Source of the DNA: Paracoccaceae bacterium
GTDB taxonomy: Bacteria; Pseudomonadota; Alphaproteobacteria; Rhodobacterales; Rhodobacteraceae
Assembly: GCA_022843025.1 (NCBI GenBank)
Contig: JALHOL010000005.1
Span: 1 to 64,000 of the forward strand
Length of the DNA: 64,000 nt
Direction of reading: 5' to 3'
The stretch's first letter is position 1; each line of letters starts with the position of its first letter. The notes beneath the pieces are model-generated. The model was not told where the DNA came from, made no database searches, and saw nothing but the letters and a program-made list of their open reading frames with translations. The position numbers and the translations under genes are program-made. Shown here piece by piece: positions 1 through 9,658 of this stretch.

Positions 1-1
1 T

Positions 2-3000
2 TTAACGGTCGCGCTTTTCACTGTCGCCTTTCAATCCGCGTCGTTTCCCGTTTGGTCCCAGAACAGGGATCAGATTGTAGGCACGATTTTTGGCCTGATT
101 CTGAATGAAGCGATCAAGAATGGGGGCTCTGGCAACACAGGGCAGCCATCTGCAGACGGGAACGCAAATGCGCCCCGTGCCGTCGAGGGGCCACAGCAAC
201 CCAGCATGAGCTTGGCCGATCGGATGGCCGTGCAGCGCGCGCTCGCCGCAGCGGGACTATACGCAGGCGAAATCGATGGGGCGATCGGACCAGCCAGTCG
301 TTCGGCCATCACTGCATGGCAGACCTCGGTCGGGGCCGTCGGGTCGGGGTACCTTACACCCGACCAAGCGGACAGTCTCATCGCCATGGCTCCGGCTGAG
401 GTGGAAACCTCGGCCCCATCGTTTCCCACGCAAATGGCGGCCGCTCCAGCAGATCCCGCCTTGATTGATACAGCTCTGGCTGGGCCGGACGTGCTGATTG
501 AAGTCGCCAATGGAACGACCTCGCGCGAGATGAGAACACGCCTCTACCGCGAGTTCCTGTTGCGCTATGTCTTTGCCGTTCAGGAGCGCGCGGACGATCC
601 GGAGTTCATCGGACGTGTCCTTTCGCGCAGCGCCCGGATCAACGCCTTCGCCGATCCGCGAGTCGCGCAGTGGAGTGAGCAAGCTGCAAGCGGGACCGAG
701 TTCGAACGACAGAAAGCCCAAGACGCCTTCGTGCTGTTCCTATTCGAGCAGATGACCGATACGCCGCTCTCTTTCGTGGTTCTCAAGCGGATCCCATTCC
801 CGGAGTACGACTTTGACAGGGGCAGGTTCCCTCTCGATCTGAGAGGGATCTTCGGCCTCAATGACCCGACTTATTTCGGTCCGGGCGAAGGACTTAACGT
901 TCTTGCGAGCCCAGGCCGCTGGGCCAACGTGTCTTCTGTCGCGATGCCTGAAGCCGAGGCGGAGGTTTTTGCGAAGACGGTCCAAGCGGCGAATGGTTTT
1001 GCCGATGTCGTGATGCGTGTCACGTTGAGCAACTTCCGACAGAATGCCGAGGGATCTGTTGTCAGTGATCTGACTGTGGACAGTGTCTCGCTGCACGAAC
1101 CCGGTGATCTGCAGGCGGACATCATCGGCCCGACGTTGCTGGTCGTTCCCGACCCGCAGAATGCAGACGGTGCTGGTACAGTGTCCGATCTGGGGGCCGC
1201 CAAGGATGCGGTAGAGAGCTGGGCAAGACTTGGCGCTCCAGTCGCGGATGGACGTCTTGTGATCCCTACGGAGAATTGGGAGGCGCAAAAGCTTTTTGAG
1301 CCGGCTCTGGATTACCTTGCTCTTTCCGAGTCTCCGGATCGGAGCCTTTCGATGAGCGAGATCGCGTATTACGGCACATTGTTCCTGAGTGAAGAAGAAC
1401 AATTGGCACTGTTCGGCGGCAATCTGCGGGATGGGCAGTACGGATTTTCCATCAACGAAGACGAGTTTGCGCTGGCCGAGATCCGCAAGCGCTTCGAGGC
1501 GACATATGGCCCGGCATTGCGCGCCCGTGCACCGCAGCTGCCAGTACCAGCGCGACTGGTTCTTCCGGTCGCGCTTGGTGACTATGACTTCGATAGGGAA
1601 GTCTTTCCCGTGATGATTGGACGGGACTCAAACCCCTACGCTGACACGTCGACCAAGCCCTTTACCCTCGAACTGACACCGCAACCTGATTTTCGAACGC
1701 TGGAGATGGACATCGCACTGACGAAGTTCGACCTTGAGATGCCGGTGGAACAGGCAAAGGCAATGAACGCGCGGTTGAAATCCGACGTGCGGATCATGCC
1801 GGGGATGCGTTATGACATCTATCTCGCATTCGACCTCACTCTGGACAAAGTGCAGGCGGTCACCTCAAGTAACGATTATGGGCTGATGGCCGGGGGAGCC
1901 TTCAGACAGTCCGACACCGCGTTGAAGTTCAAGTCAAGTGTATCAAGGGTGGTGATATATGAGGACGCGGCGCTGACGCGCCCGATACAGGACCTCACTT
2001 TGGACCGTTTGGAACGGGGCGATGGCATTTCGGCTGATGCTGGCGGTTCTGTAATGCCAGTCGGCGAGTTCGGCTCTCAGACTGGGATGGCGGCCTTCGC
2101 GCTTTCTAAAGGCGCTGATCCGACCGTGCTGACCGAGAATGCCGAGTACGCGGCGAGCGCGACGGGCGCTGACGAGTTCACGCGCCCCGAGATCGTCGAG
2201 GAATTGGTTGCTATGGTGCGATCGACTCCGGTGCCGGAAACGACGTTATTCTTCCAAGCTCAAGTGATGTTGGGTGAATACATCGACGGTGCCTTTCCGA
2301 TCACCAACGTCCAATACTTCAGGCAAGACAGCACATCTGCCTCTGGCTACATGCTACCTAGTGATACGGCAAACGTCTTTGTCGACAACATCGACGGGAT
2401 CAAGCGGCTGCCGCTGGCTCGGGACGCGGCGCGCACCTTGGCCAAAGAGGTCCCTTCACGCACGTTCAAAGCACTTCTCGAAGTTCGTCTCAACAATGCC
2501 GGTGTCGAAACGACGCAGGACAGTTCTGGACGCCGAAGGTACCTGATCGACGCGACGGCAATAGCCATGCACCTGGCCAGACCCGGTGACGAAACGCAGC
2601 GACAGGCAATGGTACTGCCGGAGGCCTTGATCGAAGAAGCGGCGTCATCATCAGACAACGTGGATGAAGCCTCTGAGCCTGATGCGCCAACTGCGGCCGC
2701 ACCTGAGGCACAAGCCGTGGCAAGGGAGACAGAGGTCGCTCCTACGACACCAGAGGCGCAATTGAAGGTGTTCGATGTCGTTGGCCTGAGGCTAGGCATG
2801 TCGCTTGACGAAGCCAAGGCTGCCATTGGCGCTCACATGAGCGTGGCGCGCGTGCTTGAATGGCGAAGCGAGAGTGTACCACCGAACACGGTCGGCGAGA
2901 TGGTTCGCCTGTACATCAATGATAGCGGCAATGAGTTCATCATGGTGAACTACGGCCCTGTTGCCCTCACACCAAGCGTCACTGCCGTATCCCGAAACCT

Positions 3001-3502
3001 GTTCCTGCCCGTCGGCGCCGTCAGCGATGGCGATCTGGCGAACCAGTTGATGACAAAGTACGGCGAGCCAGAGCCGGGAGCCGGCTGGCAGTGGTCGAAA
3101 ACGCCAAGGCTTTATGGCTGTGCCGATGGTGGGGCGCAGTATACCTTGTCCTGGGTCGGGGCACCCCTGATAGAAGGGGCAGCTATGGAAGTGTCGCCAA
3201 TCGACCCGATGCGAGCCTCGACCGATCCTGACTACGCGGCAGAGGTACTTGTCCTCGCTCGTTCGTCCAACCTGATGTACGGGCTGGGAGCAAGCGGAGG
3301 AGCCGATGCGGCTTGCGAACAAACCGTGCGGTCAGAGATTGTGCGCAGCTGGGCAACCCACGTTACAAACCCACCCATTGACGGCGCCGTCAGTGATCTG
3401 TTTGTCACGCGCCTGATTGACCAGAAGGTGATGCGCCAAAGGATGGAAGAGGCGATGGCGATTGACCGGGAAAAGACGCCCAAAGTCGAAATCAAGTTGT
3501 AG
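2..3502 (+). CDS. Large exported protein with peptidoglycan-binding-like domain, 5' end outside window
   Basis: The reading frame is open from the left edge, so the gene starts upstream of the window; the first internal ATG at 206 is probably not the start. Residues before it (LTVALFTVAFQSASFPVWSQ) look like the end of a signal peptide. A peptidoglycan-binding-like repeat follows, with AAGLYAGEIDGAIGPASR as its core (about 240-390). Two similar modules carry YDFDR followed by FP (near 810 and 1590), resembling DUF4852-type regions. An Ala/Glu/Pro-rich linker lies near 2630-2760, then a GLRLGMSLDEAK domain and a Cys-containing C-terminus. The protein is probably periplasmic or envelope-associated. 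Its function is not recognised. Confidence 0.75.
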   Translation, partial: LTVALFTVAFQSASFPVWSQNRDQIVGTIFGLILNEAIKNGGSGNTGQPSADGNANAPRAVEGPQQPSMSLADRMAVQRALAAAGLYAGEIDGAIGPASRSAITAWQTSVGAVGSGYLTPDQADSLIAMAPAEVETSAPSFPTQMAAAPADPALIDTALAGPDVLIEVANGTTSREMRTRLYREFLLRYVFAVQERADDPEFIGRVLSRSARINAFADPRVAQWSEQAASGTEFERQKAQDAFVLFLFEQMTDTPLSFVVLKRIPFPEYDFDRGRFPLDLRGIFGLNDPTYFGPGEGLNVLASPGRWANVSSVAMPEAEAEVFAKTVQAANGFADVVMRVTLSNFRQNAEGSVVSDLTVDSVSLHEPGDLQADIIGPTLLVVPDPQNADGAGTVSDLGAAKDAVESWARLGAPVADGRLVIPTENWEAQKLFEPALDYLALSESPDRSLSMSEIAYYGTLFLSEEEQLALFGGNLRDGQYGFSINEDEFALAEIRKRFEATYGPALRARAPQLPVPARLVLPVALGDYDFDREVFPVMIGRDSNPYADTSTKPFTLELTPQPDFRTLEMDIALTKFDLEMPVEQAKAMNARLKSDVRIMPGMRYDIYLAFDLTLDKVQAVTSSNDYGLMAGGAFRQSDTALKFKSSVSRVVIYEDAALTRPIQDLTLDRLERGDGISADAGGSVMPVGEFGSQTGMAAFALSKGADPTVLTENAEYAASATGADEFTRPEIVEELVAMVRSTPVPETTLFFQAQVMLGEYIDGAFPITNVQYFRQDSTSASGYMLPSDTANVFVDNIDGIKRLPLARDAARTLAKEVPSRTFKALLEVRLNNAGVETTQDSSGRRRYLIDATAIAMHLARPGDETQRQAMVLPEALIEEAASSSDNVDEASEPDAPTAAAPEAQAVARETEVAPTTPEAQLKVFDVVGLRLGMSLDEAKAAIGAHMSVARVLEWRSESVPPNTVGEMVRLYINDSGNEFIMVNYGPVALTPSVTAVSRNLFLPVGAVSDGDLANQLMTKYGEPEPGAGWQWSKTPRLYGCADGGAQYTLSWVGAPLIEGAAMEVSPIDPMRASTDPDYAAEVLVLARSSNLMYGLGASGGADAACEQTVRSEIVRSWATHVTNPPIDGAVSDLFVTRLIDQKVMRQRMEEAMAIDREKTPKVEIKL

Positions 3503-3925
3503 GATATCGGGCGTCGACGCTGCTTTGCATTCCTTGGTCCTTTGCAAGGGAAAAGACTCCTTCCGACCAAAACGTAGGTCATGTCAATCACCGGCCCTTA
3601 GCGGACGGTCGCAATGAAAGATCCATCGGCAGCTTTGTGGAAGCTTGGCTTGTCGTCTCCGCCAGCGCGCGATGCCAAAGGACGCGAGACTGCCGTCGAA
3701 CCTTCCTCGGTTTCCTAGAGAGCAGACAGATTGCGGTAGATGCGGGCCTGAAACGCCGTGGGGCTTTATGGGCGCCGGCGACCCGGATCACCATTTTCGC
3801 CAACACGCGCAAGGCTGCGCAAAACGGATAGTCACATTCTGTCTGTCCTCGCACAGTGATTTCGCTGGGTGAATGCCTTGTCGCCGCCCCGCGCTCTGAC
3901 CGAAACCAGCGCCACAGGAGCCGAC
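3503..3925. other. Intergenic stretch without a recognisable gene
   Basis: About 420 bases between the large envelope protein and the next secreted protein. Only short overlapping frames without recognisable domains or good ribosome binding sites are present. No RNA gene or clear terminator was identified. The promoter of the gene at 3926 presumably lies in its right part. Confidence 0.4.
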
Positions 3926-4432
3926 ATGCCCATTTCTCGCCTCACCGCTCTCGCCGCTGCCGCTGCCCTTTTGTCTGCCATGGCGGTTCCCGCCGCTGCA
4001 AAGGTCGTATCCGAACCCCGAATGGCCTCGCATTGCGCAGAGGCGGCGGCGACCGAGCTTGGTGTGATGATGAACGATGTGCTCACCCTTCCGGTCGAAC
4101 GGACCAGCGGCAAATATCACGTTTATGGGCAGTATCCCGCCAGCGGCCAGAACGTCGCCCTGTTCGAATGCCAGTATGACGCCAACAAGAACTTCCTGAA
4201 CATCAGCGTGCAGGGCCACCATGGCCACCATACCGACACCGCCGGTGCCGCGCCCCGCACGGCCCAGCGCGCCTGCACCGACATGGTCGGTGTTCCGGTG
4301 CAGATTGAAAAGGTCTCGCCGCTTCGTCCGGGTTTTCACGAGATCATCATGAAGGAAGTGAACTCTCCGCGTCGGGTGGCCTGCACGGTTTCCGACAGTG
4401 GCAGCATCGAGGATTGGGTCGAGATGAACTGA
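3926..4432 (+). CDS. Small secreted protein of unknown function
   Basis: The start is the ATG at 3926 because AGGAG lies at 3916-3920, five bases upstream, and a clear Sec signal peptide follows at once (MPISRLTALAAAAALLSAM, cleavage after PAAA). An in-frame start at 3869 would bury this signal peptide. The mature protein is about 145 residues with Cys residues (HCAEAA, FECQYD, RACTDM, VACTV) that could form disulfides, and a His-rich stretch GHHGHHTD that could bind metal. It is about 120 bases upstream of the S33-type hydrolase on the same strand. No family is recognised. Confidence 0.7.
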   Translation: MPISRLTALAAAAALLSAMAVPAAAKVVSEPRMASHCAEAAATELGVMMNDVLTLPVERTSGKYHVYGQYPASGQNVALFECQYDANKNFLNISVQGHHGHHTDTAGAAPRTAQRACTDMVGVPVQIEKVSPLRPGFHEIIMKEVNSPRRVACTVSDSGSIEDWVEMN

Positions 4433-4553
4433 TCCCGGTCGCATCACTGATTGTGTCCGCGTAACGAGTGATCAGGTCCGGGCGGCGTGGAATCCTCGTC
4501 AGCACTGCCCGGACCGGGTGCATGGTTTCCCTCCAGAGTAAGGCATCCCCGTC

Positions 4554-6500
4554 ATGACACCGGACCAGATCATTGCCGTCGTCACGGCTCTCCTTACCGG
4601 CGCACCTGATCCCGCCGCGTTTCCGGCGATTGCGGCGGGCGGCGCCGATCCGCGCTTTCCGGTCACGGTCGAAGCCTGTCCAGCCAGTTCCGTCCCCCCG
4701 ACCGACGTCGAGGGCAGCACGGTCATCTGCGGACGGGTGAACGTGCCAGAGGATCACGGAAAACCAGACGGAACTCGTATCGATCTGGCCTTCGCGGTGC
4801 TAAAAGCGCGCACGCAAAGCCCGGTGCCCGACCCGGTGATCTACCTGCATGGCGGGCCGGGAGGTGGCGCGATCCTGGGACTTGCCGGCATCGTCCATCC
4901 GCTGTTTGACGGCTACCGGACGCGCCGCGACGTGGTGACCTTCGATCAACGCGCGGCTGGCATCTCCTCGGACATGGTGACCTGTTTCAACACCCTCGGC
5001 GGCAATATCTTTGAACTTCTGGTGCCGGGTGCAGCGGCCGAAGGGTCCGATGACAAGCTTTTCAAGGATTGCGCGACGGAGCTTTCGTCAAGCGGGAACG
5101 ATCTGACCGCCTATAACACCGTTCAGAACGCGCTGGATGTTCAGGCGCTTATGCTGGCCCTTGGGTACCGGGAGTACAACATCTACGGCGTATCCTACGG
5201 CACGACCTTAGGGCTTGAGGTGATGCGCTCTGCACCGGACGGAGTGCGCTCGGTGGTGCTGGATAGCGTCAGCCCGCCGCAGGCCAAGGTCTATGATGAA
5301 AACATCAAGCCCGAGGTCGAATCCATCCAGGCCGTCATTGATCAATGCGCAGCGGATACCGATTGCGCAAAGGCCTACCCGGACCTCGAAGCTGTACTAT
5401 TCCGCGTGGCCGAACAGCTGGAGAAGGCGCCGATCCCGGCTGCGCGCGGCAAGCCGGAAGTGACGATCCAGTCGCTGATCGACCTCTTCGCCAAGCGAAA
5501 CCAGTTCGGTCGCCTGCCGAACGCGACCCGATTGATCCCGCTGATCCTGACGGAATGGGACAAAGGCGATACAACCACTTGGGACCTGCTGATTTCGGGG
5601 GCGACAAACGCACTACCTACGACCGCCCAGCGAGTGGCACCCTTTGCCGATCGCCTGACACCAGACCAGCAGACGCTGGCCGGGCTCCTTCTCGAAATGG
5701 CCGCCAACGAAGGCCGGGAGGATCAGGCGCAGGCCGCCGCGACGCAGGCGCTGGCTGCATCGCTCAAGGCCCGCGCAACCGGGGCAAGCGATCTGTCGGG
5801 GCGGCTGGGCGACATGATGCAGGCCGCCGTCGTCGGCACCCGGTCAAGGGACTCCATGCTCGCCTTCCTGCAGGCAGTAGGTGCTCTTGTCCCCACACCG
5901 CCATCGCGCGAGGCGTTGCGGGACCTGATCACCACGCATGTTCCATCAGCTGACCAGCCAGATGTTCTGGCCGTTCTCGACGCAATGACAGACGCAGACG
6001 TAACCGCGTTCTTTGCAGATATTTCCGGCCAGGCGCGGGGCGCGTTCCACAACGTGGTGGGCGGGATCGATCTCTTCGTCGTAGCTTGTCAGGAATCCAT
6101 GCCCTTCAACTCGCGCGAAGGGTTCGAGGCCTTCAATGCCTCGGTGAAGTTTCCTTTCCTGCAACGCGATACCGGGTCTCAGGCGGAGATGTTCGATCTC
6201 TGCGAACTCTTCACGCCAGTCCCGCGCGAGGGGTATCATGAACCCGTTCAAAGCGACATTCCCGCCCTGGTCCTTTACGGATTGAACGACACGCAGACGT
6301 CATCGGCAGATGCACTGGACACGGCGGCGAACCTTGGCAATGCCCGCGCTTTGGGCTTTCCCGAGGCAGGGCATGGCGCGTTGATCTTCTCTCAGTGCGC
6401 AAAGGACATCGGCATGGCCTTCATTGAACAGCCCGAGGCCGAATTGGCCACCGCCTGCATAGAATCCCTTAAGCCGCAATGGGTGCTGCCGCCAGGATGA
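4554..6500 (+). CDS. Alpha/beta hydrolase, tripeptidyl-aminopeptidase/proline-iminopeptidase (S33) type
   Basis: The N-terminal half has the alpha/beta-hydrolase core: oxyanion motif HGGPGGG near residue 100, VVTFDQRAAG, and nucleophile elbow GVSYGT near residue 220. The C-terminus has PALVLYGLNDTQTS with the acid residue and GFPEAGHGALIF with the catalytic His, as in TAP-like C-terminal domains. An Ala-rich helical insertion separates them, and 648 residues fits the large S33/TAP group. The likely role is release of N-terminal residues or dipeptides from peptides. The first residues are moderately hydrophobic, so export is possible but unproven. It stands next to an AraC-type regulator in convergent orientation. 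Confidence 0.8.
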   Translation: MTPDQIIAVVTALLTGAPDPAAFPAIAAGGADPRFPVTVEACPASSVPPTDVEGSTVICGRVNVPEDHGKPDGTRIDLAFAVLKARTQSPVPDPVIYLHGGPGGGAILGLAGIVHPLFDGYRTRRDVVTFDQRAAGISSDMVTCFNTLGGNIFELLVPGAAAEGSDDKLFKDCATELSSSGNDLTAYNTVQNALDVQALMLALGYREYNIYGVSYGTTLGLEVMRSAPDGVRSVVLDSVSPPQAKVYDENIKPEVESIQAVIDQCAADTDCAKAYPDLEAVLFRVAEQLEKAPIPAARGKPEVTIQSLIDLFAKRNQFGRLPNATRLIPLILTEWDKGDTTTWDLLISGATNALPTTAQRVAPFADRLTPDQQTLAGLLLEMAANEGREDQAQAAATQALAASLKARATGASDLSGRLGDMMQAAVVGTRSRDSMLAFLQAVGALVPTPPSREALRDLITTHVPSADQPDVLAVLDAMTDADVTAFFADISGQARGAFHNVVGGIDLFVVACQESMPFNSREGFEAFNASVKFPFLQRDTGSQAEMFDLCELFTPVPREGYHEPVQSDIPALVLYGLNDTQTSSADALDTAANLGNARALGFPEAGHGALIFSQCAKDIGMAFIEQPEAELATACIESLKPQWVLPPG

Positions 6501-6506
6501 TCTCGG

Positions 6507-7490
6507 TCAGGCCCGTCTGCGCAGCAGGGTTTCGCTCGGCTTCTCGCCAAAAGCGCGGGCATAGGCCTGCGAAAACCGACCCAGATGGAATAGCCCGCTA
6601 TCCATCGCGACCGTCGTCACTTGCGCGTCCCCGTCCGCGGCCAGAAGCCGAGCACGAGCCTTTTCTAGCCTGATCCGGTTCAGCACATCTCGCGGGGTCA
6701 GGCCATCGTGGGTCTCGGCAAAAGCAAGTTGCAGGCTGCGCAGGCTGACGCCCAGAAACTTGGCGATGTCGCGCATCGCAAGAGGCTCATCGCTATGAGC
6801 ATACATCAACTCTTCGGCCTGCCGCAAACGATGGAAGGCGGGAAAGATGCGGCGGGATGATTGCTGTTCAATCGTCGCACCCAGCGCTTCGCAAAGCACA
6901 TCTTCGATCAAAAAGCGTATCTCCTTTGTCAGCCGTGGCGGCGGTGCTGCCGAGGGACGCACCAGCAGATCATCGGCCAGTTGCGGCAAGATGGCCGCAA
7001 GGGCCCGCCCAGCCCTTCCGGGGAAGGCAATCCCGTCTCGCGGAAAGACCGCATTGGAGGAGGTCTCCAGTACCCGCAGCAGGTCTGCCATACACGCAAC
7101 CGGCACCTGCAGCGTTGCCGCTGCTCGCACGCCGCTCTTGCCTGCCCTGACGCGCGTGTGCCGTTCGTTTGGGCGAAAGGCAAGCAGGCTGCCCGGTGAC
7201 ATGGCAAAATCATTGCCCGCTATCTTAAGGTCATAGCGTCCGGCGCGCTGGAACACGAAGGTGAAATAGTCCTCATCACGCATCCTGCCGCTGTACGAGG
7301 TTGATGACACCCGGCTGATGACCGCCTCCCCCGGACCAAGCAGCACCTGTTCCAAATGGAGATGACCATCGGGATCATCCAGCATCAGCCCAACGCTGCG
7401 GGGGTCAGTCTCAGGTTCCCCCGGCGCGGCTTTTGCCACACCAAGCAACATCCGGCGATGAAAGGTTGCGACTAACAAGGTCACTACCAT
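6507..7490 (-). CDS. AraC family transcriptional regulator
   Basis: The C-terminal 100 residues carry the two AraC helix-turn-helices: MRDIAKFLGVSLRSLQLAF, then VTTVAMDSGLFHLGRFSQAY and a GEKPSETLLRR tail. The N-terminal part resembles the AraC-binding-like (PF14525-type) sensing domain, with FAMSPGSLLAFRPNERH. The start is uncertain: the frame opens to 7580, but the ATG at 7490 gives a more usual length of 327 residues, and an ATG at 7451 is also possible; none has a strong ribosome binding site. The gene converges on the S33-type hydrolase with a 6-base gap. Its target is not evident. Confidence 0.85.
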   Translation of the reverse strand: MVVTLLVATFHRRMLLGVAKAAPGEPETDPRSVGLMLDDPDGHLHLEQVLLGPGEAVISRVSSTSYSGRMRDEDYFTFVFQRAGRYDLKIAGNDFAMSPGSLLAFRPNERHTRVRAGKSGVRAAATLQVPVACMADLLRVLETSSNAVFPRDGIAFPGRAGRALAAILPQLADDLLVRPSAAPPPRLTKEIRFLIEDVLCEALGATIEQQSSRRIFPAFHRLRQAEELMYAHSDEPLAMRDIAKFLGVSLRSLQLAFAETHDGLTPRDVLNRIRLEKARARLLAADGDAQVTTVAMDSGLFHLGRFSQAYARAFGEKPSETLLRRRA

Positions 7491-7844
7491 CCCTGTTGTA
7501 GGTCCCGGGTCCAGTTTCGGAAAACGCAGCCCACCGCTTACGACGCATTTCAGGAAGTTCGAACAGCTGGGGCGCCTCACGGCACGCGATCAGAGGACCA
7601 CTTCTCTGTCCCTTTTCGCATATCGGATAGCGGCCTGCGGTCGTACGTGGCCACTGTTTACAACGAACATCGCCCGTACACGGCCGGACCAAATCAACTC
7701 TACCAATACGGGAAAGTGTAGTTTGAAGACCCGCTGATTCAAGGCCTGTATCGGTCCCAAAACCGCTGTTTTCCGGAAAGGATGATTGGTCCTGCCTAGT
7801 GATTTCGATGTTCCCAGTCACAACCAAACAGAAGGTCATAAAAC
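7491..7844. other. Intergenic stretch, no confident gene
   Basis: About 350 bases between the divergent AraC regulator and the small lipoprotein. One short frame on the + strand (about 7585-7722) reads LRSYVATVYNEHRPYTA, reminiscent of the end of a DDE integrase core, but it is too short to assign. The promoters of both flanking genes should lie here. Confidence 0.35.
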
Positions 7845-8153
7845 ATGCCGTCGCCCGTCACTCTTGTTGCCGCTTTCGGATTGCTTGCCCTCACCGCTTG
7901 TGTCGAGACATCCATGTCAGAACCTGTCGCCGTTACCGGTGGTAATCTTACTGGGACCACGGCCACCAACTGCCGCGCCGCGATCGCACAAGCGATGAAC
8001 CGTAACATCAGCGACGTGGTGATCTTCGACGTCTCGGAATCCGAAGCAGGCAATGTCGCGCAGGCTTCCGTTGCAGGGGCGGACCAGCCCTGGATCTGCC
8101 GCACAGACCGCAATGGTGTTGTGGGTCAGGTGATGTATTCCGGGCAGGGCTGA
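7845..8153 (+). CDS. Small putative lipoprotein
   Basis: The 102-residue product begins with a hydrophobic signal ending in the lipobox LLALTAC, so Cys19 would be lipidated and the mature protein anchored in the envelope. The rest is polar, with TNCRAAIAQAMN and PWICRTDRNG, the latter a short motif seen in small Rhodobacteraceae lipoproteins. Mature Cys residues may pair. The gene is monocistronic as far as visible and precedes another exported protein. Function unknown. Confidence 0.65.
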   Translation: MPSPVTLVAAFGLLALTACVETSMSEPVAVTGGNLTGTTATNCRAAIAQAMNRNISDVVIFDVSESEAGNVAQASVAGADQPWICRTDRNGVVGQVMYSGQG

Positions 8154-8203
8154 GCCCTCGGGGCGACGCGGGCCCAATCGTCGGTGCCGCCTGAAACTTC
8201 GGG

Positions 8204-8231
8204 TGCAGTCTGGTTCTGATGCAGTCTGGTT
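8204..8231. repeat. 12-base direct repeat upstream of an exported protein gene
   Basis: TGCAGTCTGGTT occurs at 8204-8215 and again at 8220-8231, 16 bases apart, about 100 bases before the ATG at 8330. It could be a small tandem duplication or a protein-binding site; nothing else supports either reading. Confidence 0.35.
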
Positions 8232-8329
8232 TATCTGGGCCAACGCCGCAATCGGCCAGACAGCCTGCGTCCGCCAGATGTGTTTGCGCATGCGTCCTTA
8301 GCACACAGAAAACCAGACAGGAGGATCAG

Positions 8330-8869
8330 ATGATCAGACATGCCATGATGACATTGGGGGCCGCCGCCATGTGTTTGCAGCTTGGCACAACACCCGCTTC
8401 TGCCGAGATGAGCCATGATGAAAAGGTAGTGGCTGCGGCGGCCCTTCTGGGTATCGCCGCCCTTCTGCACAACAAGCATCACTACAAGAACGGCTACGCG
8501 CCGGCTGCGGGCGAGCAGGCCGCTGATTTCGAGAACTGCTATCGCGACGGCCTGCACGGCTATCCCTACACCGAAAGCACGCGCGATTGTGCCGAAGGTT
8601 GGCAGGCAGGAAATGCAGAACGCGAAAAGGCGCGGGCCCATCGCCAGATCACATCCGCCGACCAGAAGGCCCCTCCGATGGCGATCAGGGGCTGCGCAAA
8701 TCTCTTGGCCACCAACTTCGCCGTCGGCACCCACGCCGTTCACATCATCAAGGCCCGCTCTCCAACCAAGCATGAATGGGAGATCGAAGCCAGCGTCGGA
8801 CACGAACATATGGTCTGCATCATGCGCGATACCGGCGAGGTCATCTCGGCGCGCGGCGGCAAGCTCTAG
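8330..8869 (+). CDS. Exported protein of unknown function
   Basis: The start ATG at 8330 is chosen because AGGAGG at 8319-8324 sits five bases upstream and the product starts with a signal peptide (MIRHAMMTLGAAAMCLQLG, cleavage near ASA/EM). A second hydrophobic stretch, VVAAAALLGIAALL, is followed by HNKHHYKNGY. The body has FENCYRDGLHGYPY and CAEGWQAGNAERE, a pattern seen in small Cys-containing periplasmic proteins. The mature part is about 155 residues. No named family is recognised. Confidence 0.65.
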   Translation: MIRHAMMTLGAAAMCLQLGTTPASAEMSHDEKVVAAAALLGIAALLHNKHHYKNGYAPAAGEQAADFENCYRDGLHGYPYTESTRDCAEGWQAGNAEREKARAHRQITSADQKAPPMAIRGCANLLATNFAVGTHAVHIIKARSPTKHEWEIEASVGHEHMVCIMRDTGEVISARGGKL

Positions 8870-8941
8870 CGCCGCCGGTCCCACAAGCAGAGCGTGGCGC
8901 GTGCGCGCGCAGCGGAAAAACGCCCCGGATGATAGGAAGAC

Positions 8942-9634
8942 ATGATGACCCGGCAACTCTTGGCCGAAGCCTTAGGCACGTTCTGGCTCGTTCTTGGCGG
9001 CTGCGGCAGCGCCGTGCTTGCAGCCGCCTTCCCCGAGGTCGGTATCGGCTTGCTTGGCGTCTCGCTCGCCTTCGGCCTGACGGTCCTGACCATGGCCTAC
9101 GCAGTGGGCGGCATCTCGGGTGGTCACTTCAACCCCGCAGTCAGCCTCGGTCTCGCGCTGGCCGGGCGGTTTGAAATGCGCAACCTCCTCCCCTAGTGGC
9201 TCGCACAGGTGGCGGGTGCCATCGCCGCGGCAGCGGTGCTCTACGTCATCGTTACTGGAAAGGCAGACTTTGCCGGCGTGGGTGGTTTCGCCGCGAACGG
9301 ATATGGCGCGGCCTCACCGGGCGGGTTCGGGTTGACCTCGGCCCTGGTGACCGAGGTGGTGATGACTGCCTTCTTCCTGATCGTCATTCTGGGCGTGACT
9401 GAAAAATCAGCCCCGGCAGGCTTCGCCCCCATCGCAATCGGGCTATGCCTGACGCTGATCCACCTCATCTCGATCCCTGTCACCAACACTTCGGTCAATC
9501 CTGCCCGCTCGACCGGGGTGGCGCTCTTCGCAGACGGTCCGGCGCTGCTGCAACTTTGGCTCTTCTGGGTCGCTCCATTGACAGGAGCCGCCGTCGGAGC
9601 AGGACTCTGGAGGGTACTGTTCGCGGATGACTGA
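8942..9634 (+). pseudogene. aqpZ: Aquaporin AqpZ, interrupted by an in-frame amber codon
   Basis: Conceptual translation gives a complete MIP-family water channel of about 230 residues with both pore motifs: HFNPAVSLG in the first half and [11 protein letters not shown] in the second. The frame is interrupted once by TAG at 9194-9196 (codon 85), between RNLLP and WLAQVAGAI, where aquaporins usually have Tyr; a single base change from TAC or TAT explains it. No frameshift is present, and the second half restarts in the same frame (a GTG at 9209 is possible but would lack the first membrane segments). Either a recent nonsense mutation or a sequencing error. Confidence 0.85.
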
Positions 9635-9658
9635 CGCCGCCAACAACTGTACCAGTGG

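Noticed and set aside
7585-7722. Short + strand frame reading YNEHRPYTA, similar to the end of IS3-type integrase cores
   Set aside because: Under 50 codons, no further integrase motifs and no inverted repeats nearby; could be chance.
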